Source: Paracoccaceae bacterium (lineage in GTDB: Bacteria; Pseudomonadota; Alphaproteobacteria; Rhodobacterales; Rhodobacteraceae). Taken from it: DNA of 14,141 nt. The stretch is from contig JAASTF010000054.1 in NCBI GenBank assembly GCA_021767525.1, positions 1-14,141 of the forward strand, in the 5' to 3' direction. Below the pieces are notes generated by a model that made no database searches, was not told the DNA's origin, and saw only the letters and a program-made list of their open reading frames with translations. Position numbers and translations under genes: made by a program. Of this stretch, positions 1 through 6,568 are shown piece by piece (the stretch's first letter is position 1; every line of letters starts with the position of its first letter).

Positions 1-360
1 CAGGGCGTCGCGTGGGGCGTGCAGCAGGCTGAAATTGGCCCAGATGCCGTGATAGGCGGCGCTGTGCCGTTCGGCGGCGAAAATGTCGAAATCGGCCTGC
101 CGTGCGGCAACGCCTTTTTGGCCGCGCGCTAGGTCGATCATGGCGGCAGAGGCATCCAGCGCCTCGACCACCAGGCCGGCGGCGGCCATGTGCCCGGCAT
201 CGATGCCCGGGCCGCAGCCCAGGTCAAGCACGCGGGCACCGGTGGGCAGGGCAGCGATGAACGCCGCCAGCAGAGGGCCCGGCGCATCCGCGGCGGTCAC
301 GCGGGCATACTCGGCGGCGCGCGCGTCGTAGACGCGCAGGGTTTCGTCGTCGCGCGTCAT
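1..360 (-). CDS. Class I SAM-dependent methyltransferase, C-terminus cut by window edge
   Basis: Reading the minus strand from an ATG at 360 gives 120 codons open to the left edge, so the start is present and the C-terminus is missing. The SAM-binding motif I is clear at residues 44-52 (VLDLGCGPG). It is followed by an acidic end of strand 2 (EALDAS, 66-71) and by a late motif WANFSLLHAPRDAL (107-120), typical of small methyltransferases of about 200 residues. The substrate cannot be told from the sequence. The ATG overlaps the stop of the DUF3429 gene in an ATGA arrangement (357-360), so the two are probably translationally coupled. This is the last visible gene of the ispH-led minus-strand run. 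The methyltransferase fold is confident; the function is unknown. Confidence 0.85.
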   Translation of the reverse strand, partial: MTRDDETLRVYDARAAEYARVTAADAPGPLLAAFIAALPTGARVLDLGCGPGIDAGHMAAAGLVVEALDASAAMIDLARGQKGVAARQADFDIFAAERHSAAYHGIWANFSLLHAPRDAL

Positions 361-806
361 ATCAGCGGGATGGCCAGGCAAGCGACCACCACCACCGTCA
401 GCATCACCCGCAGGCTCATCCACCAAGGCGGGGCCAGCTCTTGTTTCCAGAACAGCCAGTCGAGGCCCAGAAGCGCCACGAACCCTGCGATCAGGCTTAT
501 GCCCGCGCTGGTCGGGCCGCCGCCCGTCATGAAGAATGCCCATAGCGCAGGGATCACCGACAGGGCATAGCCGGTGGTGGCGACGGCGCCGCTGGCGCGG
601 GTGGCGAACCCCCACAACACGCCCGACATGAAGGCCAGGATGATCGCGCCGTAAAACAGGCCCACGTAAGGCCCGGTGAAGCGTGGGCCGATGGCGCGCG
701 CGCTCCACATCCCCAAATCGGGGAAAATGGTTGTGACGGCGCCCCAGACAAAGGGGATCAGGCCGGCAAGGCCCAAGAGCAGGGCGGAACGGGGTATCTG
801 TGTCAT
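357..806 (-). CDS. DUF3429 family integral membrane protein
   Basis: This gene encodes 149 residues with about five predicted membrane segments, near residues 8-26, 47-67, 75-94, 100-118 and 130-148. The stretch around residues 52-66 (YGAIILAFMSGVLWG) matches the signature I associate with the DUF3429 family of small inner-membrane proteins, whose function is unknown. A longer reading frame reaches back to 863, but I chose the ATG at 806. It follows an AAAGG ribosome-binding sequence, and a start further upstream would overlap the LysE gene. The gap to the upstream LysE gene is 16 bases, and the gene ends in an ATGA overlap with the methyltransferase. The family call is by motif recognition only. 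Confidence 0.8.
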   Translation of the reverse strand: MTQIPRSALLLGLAGLIPFVWGAVTTIFPDLGMWSARAIGPRFTGPYVGLFYGAIILAFMSGVLWGFATRASGAVATTGYALSVIPALWAFFMTGGGPTSAGISLIAGFVALLGLDWLFWKQELAPPWWMSLRVMLTVVVVACLAIPLI

Positions 807-822
807 GGGGCCTTTATGACCC

Positions 823-1437
823 TCAGGCGCGCTCCAGTGCAAGACGGCCCGCAAGTGCGGCAAAGATCGCAGCGAACGACCGGTTGAGCCAGGTCATCAC
901 CCGCTCTGACCCCAGGATCCAGTCGCGTGCCCGCGCGGCGAAAAGGCCGTAAAGCACGAAAACCGCAAAGGTCAGCGCCATGAACACCGCCCCCAGCAGG
1001 CCCATTTCCAGCGTGGCGCTGGTCGGGTTGCCCGACAGGAAGGGCGGCAGCAGGGCCAGGAAAAAGATCGAAAGCTTGGGGTTCAGGATGTTGATCAGCG
1101 CACCCCGACGCGCGATGCGCCAGGCCGCGTCGGAGCGGGCGGCGGGTTTGATCGCCAGCGCCCCGTCGCTGCGCAGCGCCGTCCAGGCGAGGTAAAGCAG
1201 ATACGCCACGCCCGCGAATTTCACCACGTTGAACAGCAGCGCCGAGGCGTGCAGCACCGCCGCGAGGCCCAACGTCGCGGCCAGCAAGTGCGGCACAATC
1301 CCGAAGGTGCACCCCAGCGCCGCGGCGATGGCCGGCCAGCGGCCCTGGCCCAGCCCGATGGCCAGCGTGTAAATGACGCCGGTGCCGGGCGCGATGACCA
1401 CGACAAAGGCCGTTAACAGGAATTGCAGGGTGATCAT
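823..1437 (-). CDS. LysE/RhtB family amino-acid exporter
   Basis: This gene encodes a 204-residue hydrophobic protein of the size usual for LysE/RhtB translocators, which export amino acids or their derivatives across the inner membrane. Family marks are the N-terminal APGTG at residues 16-20 (a variant of the common PGP turn), small-residue-rich helices at 36-64, the K73-FAGVAYLLYLAW segment, and NPKLSIFFLALLPPFL at 119-134. The ATG at 1437 was chosen because an AAAGGA ribosome-binding sequence precedes it and the hydrophobic helix starts at once. The 51 residues of the longer open frame read as low-quality sequence overlapping the upstream gene. The substrate cannot be assigned. It lies 11 bases after the PPOX-like gene. 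Confidence 0.88.
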   Translation of the reverse strand: MITLQFLLTAFVVVIAPGTGVIYTLAIGLGQGRWPAIAAALGCTFGIVPHLLAATLGLAAVLHASALLFNVVKFAGVAYLLYLAWTALRSDGALAIKPAARSDAAWRIARRGALINILNPKLSIFFLALLPPFLSGNPTSATLEMGLLGAVFMALTFAVFVLYGLFAARARDWILGSERVMTWLNRSFAAIFAALAGRLALERA

Positions 1438-1448
1438 GGCGCGTCCTT

Positions 1449-1913
1449 TCAGGTGTCGGGCCGGGCCAGGTCGGGCCCTGTGCGGAAATAACTGACATCG
1501 TTGGTAAAGATGCTGTCGGGCACAAGCCTTGTCAGTCGGCCATTGGGGTCGTCGATGCGCGCCACGTTCCGGATGAACCACGGGTTCCAACTGTTTTCAG
1601 GACCAAGATAGCGGGTCAGAAGCCGCCGAAAAAGCGCCGGATCCATCGGCAGAACCTGTGCCTGCCCGCGCAGACCCAGATGCCGCAACACGCCGCCGTG
1701 ATTGTCATACTCGACGATTTCGACGGCCACACGCGGATCGTGCCCAATGCGCGCCACCGAGGATGACCCGGCATCGCTCGGCATCCACAGGGCTTGATCC
1801 TCCCAATGAAACCAAACGGGGGCGTTGCGGGGGCTGCCATCGCGGGCAATCGTTGCCAGGTTGGCCATCAGCGGCTTTTGAAAAAGGTCGGCCGGGTCGA
1901 ATGGCGTCGGCAT
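1449..1913 (-). CDS. Pyridoxamine 5'-phosphate oxidase-like flavin-binding protein
   Basis: This gene encodes 154 residues with the split-barrel pattern of small PPOX-like proteins: MANLATIARDGSPRNAPVWFHW at the N-terminus (residues 16-37), then the strand ALWMPSDAGSS. Next come ARIGHDPRVAVEIVEYD (54-70) and LGLRGQAQVLPMD (79-91). Proteins of this kind bind FMN, F420 or heme and usually reduce or sense small molecules; I cannot tell which applies here. The C-terminal part (GPENSWNPWFIRNVARID) suggests a specific subfamily I do not recognise. It is not PdxH itself, which is longer and carries a substrate-binding C-terminus. It starts 7 bases after the ispH stop, with only a weak ribosome-binding sequence, which fits translation coupled to ispH. 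Confidence 0.8.
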   Translation of the reverse strand: MPTPFDPADLFQKPLMANLATIARDGSPRNAPVWFHWEDQALWMPSDAGSSSVARIGHDPRVAVEIVEYDNHGGVLRHLGLRGQAQVLPMDPALFRRLLTRYLGPENSWNPWFIRNVARIDDPNGRLTRLVPDSIFTNDVSYFRTGPDLARPDT

Positions 1914-1920
1914 GGCGCCG

Positions 1921-2871
1921 TCAGGCCGGTTCGCGCAACACGCGCGGCACCTTGAAATTCACCCGTTCCTGCGCGGTTTCCACCAGGTTCACCGTCACGT
2001 CATAGCGGTCGCGAAAGGCGTCTATCACCTCGTTCACCAGCACCTCGGGGGCGCTGGCGCCTGCGGTGATGCCCAGGCTGGCGATCCCGTCCAGCGCGCG
2101 CCAGTCGATGTCGGACGCGCGTTGCACCAGTTGCGCATAGTCGCAGCCCGCGCGCGCCGCCACCTCGACCAGCCGTTTGGAGTTGGACGAGTTCGGCGCA
2201 CCCACCACCAGCAGGGCATCGCAGTCGGGCGCGATTTCCTTGACCGCCTGCTGGCGGTTGGTTGTGGCGTAACAGATGTCTTCCTTGTGCGGGCCGACGA
2301 TCGCCGGGAACCGCGCCTGCAACGCGGCCACCACATCGGCGGTGTCGTCGATCGACAGGGTGGTCTGGGTGACGAAAGCCAGCTTTTCGGGGTCGCGCAC
2401 GTCAAGGCCCGCAACGTCATCGGCGGTTTCCACCAGCAGCACGTCACCGGCGGGCAATTGGCCCATCGTGCCGATGGTTTCGGGGTGGCCGGCATGGCCG
2501 ATCATCACGATCTGCAGGCCCGCCTCGGCGTGACGCTCGGCCTCGATATGGACCTTGCTGACCAGTGGGCAGGTGGCATCGACATAGATCATCTGCCGCG
2601 CCTCGGCCGCCTGCGGCACGGATTTGGGCACACCGTGCGCGGAAAAGATCACCGGACGGTCATCGGGGCAGTCTTCCAGTTCCTCGACGAACACCGCGCC
2701 CTGGTCGCGCAGGCTGTCGACCACGTATTTGTTGTGCACGATCTCGTGCCGCACATAGACGGGCGCGCCCCATTTCTGCAGCGCCATCTCGACGATCTTG
2801 ATCGCGCGGTCGACGCCGGCGCAGAATCCGCGCGGCGCGGCCAGGTGGATTGTCAGGGCGGGCTTGGTCAT
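1921..2871 (-). CDS. ispH: 4-hydroxy-3-methylbut-2-enyl diphosphate reductase
   Basis: IspH catalyses the last step of the MEP pathway, reducing HMBPP to IPP and DMAPP in the cytoplasm with a [4Fe-4S] cluster. The 316-residue product has the three cluster cysteines in their usual contexts: C17 in APRGFCAGV, one in VDATCPLVSKVH, and one in EDICYATTNRQ. The substrate-binding histidines lie in RHEIVHNK and GHAGHPE, the latter with its catalytic glutamate. It also has TQTTLS and the SxN-type motif APNSSNSKRL. The ATG at 2871 was preferred over one 24 bases further upstream, because a GGAGA ribosome-binding sequence precedes it and the conserved domain starts at once. It heads the minus-strand gene run and is divergent from the B12-domain gene. 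Confidence 0.97.
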   Translation of the reverse strand: MTKPALTIHLAAPRGFCAGVDRAIKIVEMALQKWGAPVYVRHEIVHNKYVVDSLRDQGAVFVEELEDCPDDRPVIFSAHGVPKSVPQAAEARQMIYVDATCPLVSKVHIEAERHAEAGLQIVMIGHAGHPETIGTMGQLPAGDVLLVETADDVAGLDVRDPEKLAFVTQTTLSIDDTADVVAALQARFPAIVGPHKEDICYATTNRQQAVKEIAPDCDALLVVGAPNSSNSKRLVEVAARAGCDYAQLVQRASDIDWRALDGIASLGITAGASAPEVLVNEVIDAFRDRYDVTVNLVETAQERVNFKVPRVLREPA

Positions 2872-2931
2872 CGCAGTCTCCGATACATGCCCCACAGGTA
2901 GGGGAACGGGCCCTTCGCGTCCAGTGCAGGC

Positions 2932-2959
2932 TTGATTTGAAACATGGCCACGCTAGAAA
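2932..2959 (+). promoter_or_regulatory. Weak candidate promoter for the B12-domain gene
   Basis: TTGATT (2932-2937) and TAGAAA (2954-2959), 16 bases apart, each match the sigma-70 consensus at 4 of 6 positions. They would start transcription about 20 bases before the ATG at 2987. They overlap the candidate ispH promoter, so the two directions may compete. Low confidence. Confidence 0.2.
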
Positions 2960-2975
2960 TCGTATTCTATCGTAT
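2954..2975. repeat. Overlapping inverted and direct repeats between ispH and the B12-domain gene
   Basis: TAGAA (2954-2958) and TTCTA (2965-2969) form an inverted repeat around a 6-base spacer. Within the same stretch, ATCGTAT occurs twice (2959-2965 and 2969-2975), 10 bases apart, which is about one helical turn. The AT-rich patch stands out from its GC-rich surroundings and sits in the divergent promoter region, so a regulator-binding site is a reasonable guess. The repeats are short and could be chance. Confidence 0.4.
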
Positions 2976-2993
2976 GCAAGTTCGCCATGACAC
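2964..2993 (-). promoter_or_regulatory. Candidate sigma-70-type promoter for ispH
   Basis: On the minus strand, GTGTCA (complement of 2988-2993) lies 18 bases upstream of TAGAAT (complement of 2964-2969). These match the -35 and -10 consensus at 4 and 5 of 6 positions. It would give a leader of roughly 90 bases before the ispH ATG. The -35 box overlaps the start codon of the divergent B12-domain gene. This is an assignment by eye and the promoter could lie elsewhere in the 115-base gap. Confidence 0.3.
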
Positions 2994-3790
2994 GATTTGA
3001 CGACAGTTTCTTGCAAGCCTCGCTGGACCGCGTTCTGGCGCTGCAAAAGCGTTTGTCGCGCGGCGCGCTGGAAGAGTTGGCGCGCGAAGTGATGCTGCGC
3101 CTGTCCGTGCGCAAGACAGATCGGGTGCCGCCGGGGCAGGGGCCGGAAATCGACGCGCTGTGCCGGGCCCTGATCGCCGAGTCCAGCGTCGCCGCCGATG
3201 ACATGATGCTGGATCTTCAGGCTGACGGGCAATCCCTGGACACGCTTTACGCCCGTTACCTGGCCCCGGCGGCGGAAAAGCTGGGCCATATGTGGGACCG
3301 GGACGAGATCACGTTTCTGCAGGTCACGCTGGGCACCGGGCGCATCTATGACCTTGTCCGCCTGCTGCGCGACCAGCTGCCGCCGCCACGGATCATGCGC
3401 AACGCGCCGATCCTGTTCGCCACCGTCCCAGGCGAGCAGCACGGCGTCGGTGTCGAAATGGCGGCCGAGCTGTTCCGCCAGCGTGGCTGGGATGTCTCGC
3501 TGATGGTGGGGGCAGGGCATGACGAGATACTCGAACGTATCGACTCGCAGGTTTTCCTGATTCTCGGGCTGTCCTCGGGCGGGCATGCCACGGCGGGCGC
3601 GCTGGCGCGGCTGATCCACGCGGTGCGCGTCGCGCATCCGCAGCTTTACATCATCGTCAGCGGCCGCATCGTCGAGGAAGAGCCGGATCTGCTCGGCCTG
3701 ATCGGCCCAGACAGCGCAGTCGCCACCGTCGAAGATGCGCTGGCCGCGATGGACACCCTGTCGGGCGAGATGCGGTCGATCCCGGGTTAA
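2987..3790 (+). CDS. Cobalamin (B12)-binding domain protein, PpaA/AerR-like
   Basis: This 267-residue soluble protein has two parts. An N-terminal helical part ends in a B12 helical-bundle signature around residues 89-127 (YLAPAAEKLGHMWDRDEITF and onward). A Rossmann-like B12-binding domain (about 141-260) follows, with ExHxxG at 150-155 (E150, H152, G155). This is a variant of the classic DxHxxG, and H152 is the candidate lower axial ligand. The GLSSGG loop (194-199) and VSGRIVEE fit the same fold. No DNA-binding domain or enzyme domain is visible, which resembles the PpaA/AerR/SCHIC group of light or redox antirepressors rather than methyltransferases or MerR-type CarH. The ATG at 2987 has no strong ribosome-binding sequence, but an in-frame stop at 2954 and no other start codon limit the choice. 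No photosynthesis genes are in view, so the role is open. Confidence 0.8.
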   Translation: MTRFDDSFLQASLDRVLALQKRLSRGALEELAREVMLRLSVRKTDRVPPGQGPEIDALCRALIAESSVAADDMMLDLQADGQSLDTLYARYLAPAAEKLGHMWDRDEITFLQVTLGTGRIYDLVRLLRDQLPPPRIMRNAPILFATVPGEQHGVGVEMAAELFRQRGWDVSLMVGAGHDEILERIDSQVFLILGLSSGGHATAGALARLIHAVRVAHPQLYIIVSGRIVEEEPDLLGLIGPDSAVATVEDALAAMDTLSGEMRSIPG

Positions 3791-3865
3791 CCCTGCGCGG
3801 CATTGCCGCATCTTCGCCACGAATTCACCGCGCTTCCTTCACCTTCCTTTGGCAAAACGCGGCGA

Positions 3866-3897
3866 CAGGCGCGCCCGCAGGCAGGGATCGCGCCTGC
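3866..3897 (+). other. Alternative hairpins in the leader of the hybrid kinase gene
   Basis: CAGGCGCG (3866-3873) and CGCGCCTG (3889-3896) are perfect 8-base inverted arms with a 15-base loop. A second pair, GCAGGC (3877-3882) and GCCTGC (3892-3897), shares the right arm, so only one stem can form at a time. There is no T-run after either, so neither looks like a simple terminator. The structure ends 31 bases before the TTG start of the kinase gene. Any regulatory role is inference. Confidence 0.35.
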
Positions 3898-3927
3898 AAT
3901 GCTTGATAAACGGGGCGGAACGGGCGC

Positions 3928-6057
3928 TTGGGCAGCAAAATAACATCACACGCGGAAACCGAGGCACGTGTCATCTATACCGTAAAGGTGACAAGCTGGG
4001 TGGTGATCGCCGTCAGCGTTATCTGGTGCATCCTAAGTGCCGTGACCCATCAATGGGTGATCGGCGCCATCGCCGGCATGGTATTGTTCAGCACATCGGT
4101 GTCGCTGCTTCTGGTCTTGCGCGGGCACGACCTGATCGGCCGGTTGATCTGGTATCTCGGCGGGATTGTTGCGGTGACGGTGGGCGTTTTCGTCGTCCAC
4201 CCCGAAGGCCATGTTCAAACGATGTACGTCGCCTTGCTGGGCGGGCCGTTCCTGACATTTTCGCTGCACCGCGAGCGCACTTACATCGTCTCGCTTTTGG
4301 GGGGCGTCTTTGCCGTTTGGGTCGCCACGCAGCTTATCGGCCACGATTTCTTTGGGCCGCCGATCCTGGGTGCCGAATTCGCGCGGGACAAGATCGCCTT
4401 TTTCGCGCTGTTCACCACCTTCCTGGTGGTCACGTTCGAAATGGGCGTCTTTGCCTACCTGATGAACAAATACAACGAGCGGCTGCGCGCCTCGCGCCGG
4501 GCCGCTGACGTGGCCAACCGCGCCAAAAGCGAATTCCTTGCCGCCATGAGCCACGAGATCCGGACACCGATGAACGGCGTGGTCAGCATGGTCGAGATCC
4601 TGGAAAATACCGACCTGACAAGCGATCAGCGACGCATCCTGCAAACCGTGCAGGACTCGTCTTACTCGCTGCTGCGCATCATCGAGGACATCCTGGACAT
4701 GTCCAAGATCGAGGCCGGCAAGCTGGAACTGGTGAACGAGCCGACCGACCTGTTGCGCACGGTCGAGGCGGCGGTGGAAACGCTGCGCTCCTATGCCGAT
4801 ACGCATAACGTCTATCTCAGCCTGTCCTATGACATGTCGCTGCCGGCCACCGTGACCTGCGATGCCGGGCGCTTGCGTCAGGTGATCCTGAACCTTCTGG
4901 GTAACGCCATCAAATTCTCGCGCCGGCCCGAGGACGACGCGCCGGGTCACGTGCGCCTGACCGTGCTGAAAGACGAAAACGGGCTGTTGCGCCTGATCTT
5001 CGACGATGACGGCATCGGCATCAGCGAAGATTTCCAGCGCCAGTTGTTCGAACCCTTCCAGCAATCAGAAGAGGTGACCTCGCGCCGTTATGGCGGCTCT
5101 GGGCTGGGGCTGGCCATCGTGCATCAGCTTGTGACCAAGATGAACGGCATCGTGACGGTCAAAAGCGCGCTGGGCGAGGGGTCGCAATTCACGGTTTGTC
5201 TGCCCATCGTTGCGCCAACGGGCAAGATCGAAACCCCGCATTGCGAGGACAGCACATTTGTCATCTATTGTGCGGGCCAATGGCAATCGCCGGTCTGGAA
5301 TGCCTATGTCGGCGCGCTGGGGGGCGTCATGGTCACGGTCGATACCGCCGAAGACCTGTGGGCGCGGGCCCGGGCGCTGAAAACGCGGTCGCTGTTCATC
5401 ATCGACATGCACGGTGCCGATGCCGAAACGCGCGACGACCTGACCGAAGCGTTCTGCAAGGATTTCCCGGGTCACTGCGTACTCAGCCTGGTGCGCGATC
5501 GCAGTGCCAAGCTGGGCGAGCTGGCCAACGGAGCGGTCGCGGTGCAGGCGGCGCCGATGCTGCCATCCGACCTTTTCGCGGCGCTGCGCCTGCTGCACAA
5601 GAAATCCGACGCGGTCGACATCTCGGCGCACGCGCACGCCGAGATGCCGCGAAAAGGGCCGCGCGGCAATGCGACGCGCATCCTGGTGGCCGAGGATAAC
5701 GAGATCAACCAGCTGGTTATCAGCCGCCAGATCGAACAGCTGGGATTCGAGGCGACGATCGTGGCGGATGGCCAGGCCGCGGTGCAGGAATGGATGAGCG
5801 GAGATTACGACATCATCCTGACCGATTGCCACATGCCCGAAATGGACGGCTTTGCCCTGACCCGCCACATCCGCGAGATCGAGGCCAGCCGCCCGACGCG
5901 GCAAATTCCCATCGTCGCGATCACCGCGAACGCCCTGAACGGCGAGGCCGAGCGATGCCTGTCCATCGGCATGGACGGCTATCTGTCAAAGCCGGTGCGC
6001 CTAGCCGAGCTGAAATCCACGATCGAAACGTTGGTTGCCCAAAGCGACGCGGCCTGA
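3928..6057 (+). CDS. Membrane-bound hybrid histidine kinase with pseudo-receiver and receiver domains
   Basis: This gene encodes a 709-residue hybrid sensor kinase. The N-terminal sensor has about six membrane segments (near 23-40, 43-64, 70-90, 97-112, 118-137 and 155-178) with little periplasmic material, so it probably senses within the membrane. A HisKA domain follows with phosphoacceptor H209 in MSHEIRTPMNG. The HATPase domain has its N-box at 322-330 (NLLGNAIKF), G1 at DDDGIGI (359-365) and G2 at GSGLGL (390-395). Residues 443-556 look like a degenerate receiver, and 583-705 form a canonical receiver with acidic E589/D590, phospho-acceptor D633 in LTDCHMPEMDG, and K688. No output domain is present, so phosphate probably passes to a phosphotransferase or regulator elsewhere. 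The start is a TTG. An in-frame stop at 3907 and the lack of an earlier ATG or GTG support it, but GTG at 3970 is an alternative. Confidence 0.92.
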   Translation: MGSKITSHAETEARVIYTVKVTSWVVIAVSVIWCILSAVTHQWVIGAIAGMVLFSTSVSLLLVLRGHDLIGRLIWYLGGIVAVTVGVFVVHPEGHVQTMYVALLGGPFLTFSLHRERTYIVSLLGGVFAVWVATQLIGHDFFGPPILGAEFARDKIAFFALFTTFLVVTFEMGVFAYLMNKYNERLRASRRAADVANRAKSEFLAAMSHEIRTPMNGVVSMVEILENTDLTSDQRRILQTVQDSSYSLLRIIEDILDMSKIEAGKLELVNEPTDLLRTVEAAVETLRSYADTHNVYLSLSYDMSLPATVTCDAGRLRQVILNLLGNAIKFSRRPEDDAPGHVRLTVLKDENGLLRLIFDDDGIGISEDFQRQLFEPFQQSEEVTSRRYGGSGLGLAIVHQLVTKMNGIVTVKSALGEGSQFTVCLPIVAPTGKIETPHCEDSTFVIYCAGQWQSPVWNAYVGALGGVMVTVDTAEDLWARARALKTRSLFIIDMHGADAETRDDLTEAFCKDFPGHCVLSLVRDRSAKLGELANGAVAVQAAPMLPSDLFAALRLLHKKSDAVDISAHAHAEMPRKGPRGNATRILVAEDNEINQLVISRQIEQLGFEATIVADGQAAVQEWMSGDYDIILTDCHMPEMDGFALTRHIREIEASRPTRQIPIVAITANALNGEAERCLSIGMDGYLSKPVRLAELKSTIETLVAQSDAA

Positions 6058-6111
6058 CCGATCACGCAGATGTGGGTTGTGCGGGGGCGGGGCGACGGTC
6101 AGCCTGGGGCT

Positions 6112-6552
6112 ATGAAACCCGGTGTTGTTTTCACGGCCCTTGCCTTGGCTCTGGCGCCAGTAATGGCATCCGCGGGGCAGGTTTTGCCCCATGACGATGC
6201 GCAGATCGTGGCGCAGGGCCGCACGCTTTACGCGGACTATTGCGCCGCGTGCCACGGCGCCGACCTGCAGGGCGAGCCGAACTGGCGCGAGCGTGACGCC
6301 GATGGCTATTTGCCCGCACCACCGCACGATGCCACCGGCCACACCTGGCATCATCCCGACCGGCAGTTGATCGACATCACCCGCCGCGGCATCGAGGCGG
6401 TGGTGGGCAACGGTTACAAAAGCCGGATGCCCGGCTTTGCCGACAGCCTGACCGACGGCCAGATCATCGCAATCCTGGCCTATATCAAAAGCACCTGGCC
6501 GGCGCCGATCATCCAGCGCCACAACCAGTTGAATGCGATGTCCGGTGGGTAG
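6112..6552 (+). CDS. Small exported class I cytochrome c
   Basis: This 146-residue precursor has a signal peptide at residues 1-21 (MKPGVVFTALALALAPVMASA). It carries one heme c site, CAACH, at 44-48, and M106 in SRMPGF is the probable sixth heme ligand, so the mature protein acts in the periplasm as an electron carrier. Between them lies the conserved-looking stretch APPHDATGHTWHHPDRQL (69-86), rich in histidine. I know it from small cytochromes in Proteobacteria, some near copper-related genes, but no partner oxidase is visible. An open frame extends back to 6070; I chose ATG 6112 because it starts a proper signal peptide and follows a G-rich ribosome-binding stretch. It lies 54 bases after the kinase, on the same strand, so they may be co-transcribed. 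Confidence 0.9.
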   Translation: MKPGVVFTALALALAPVMASAGQVLPHDDAQIVAQGRTLYADYCAACHGADLQGEPNWRERDADGYLPAPPHDATGHTWHHPDRQLIDITRRGIEAVVGNGYKSRMPGFADSLTDGQIIAILAYIKSTWPAPIIQRHNQLNAMSGG

Positions 6553-6568
6553 GCCGATCAGCCGGCCT
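6551..6568. terminator. Weak candidate bidirectional hairpin between convergent genes
   Basis: AGGCCG (6551-6556) and CGGCCT (6563-6568) form a 6-base stem with a 6-base loop, spanning the 5-base gap between the stops of the cytochrome and NYN genes. On the plus strand a short TTTT follows only after 8 further bases, and there is no T-run on the minus side. It may slow transcription in both directions, but it is not a convincing intrinsic terminator. Confidence 0.2.

Noticed and set aside
1912..2901. A 329-codon plus-strand frame opposite ispH
   Set aside because: It mirrors the ispH codons, is rich in H, R, G and Q, has no domain, and ispH is certain.
3797..3809. GCGGC-ATT-GCCGC hairpin just after the B12-domain gene as a terminator
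   Set aside because: The stem is only 5 bases with a 3-base loop, and no T-run follows.
2660..3820. A 386-codon minus-strand frame across the B12-domain gene and the start of ispH
   Set aside because: It would overlap two well-supported genes and shows no domain; low-complexity antisense composition.
3710..3927. A possible frame continuing from the B12-domain gene into the kinase (fusion or frameshift)
   Set aside because: The B12-domain gene ends in a proper TAA at 3788-3790, and an in-frame stop at 3907 precedes the kinase start, so these are two separate genes.
4033..5904. Two long minus-strand frames (4033-5064 and 5065-5904) opposite the hybrid kinase
   Set aside because: Both are antisense shadows of conserved kinase domains and have no recognisable motif of their own.
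6070..6111. An extended N-terminus for the cytochrome c starting at 6070
   Set aside because: It would put a 14-residue charged stretch before an otherwise typical signal peptide; ATG 6112 is the better start.
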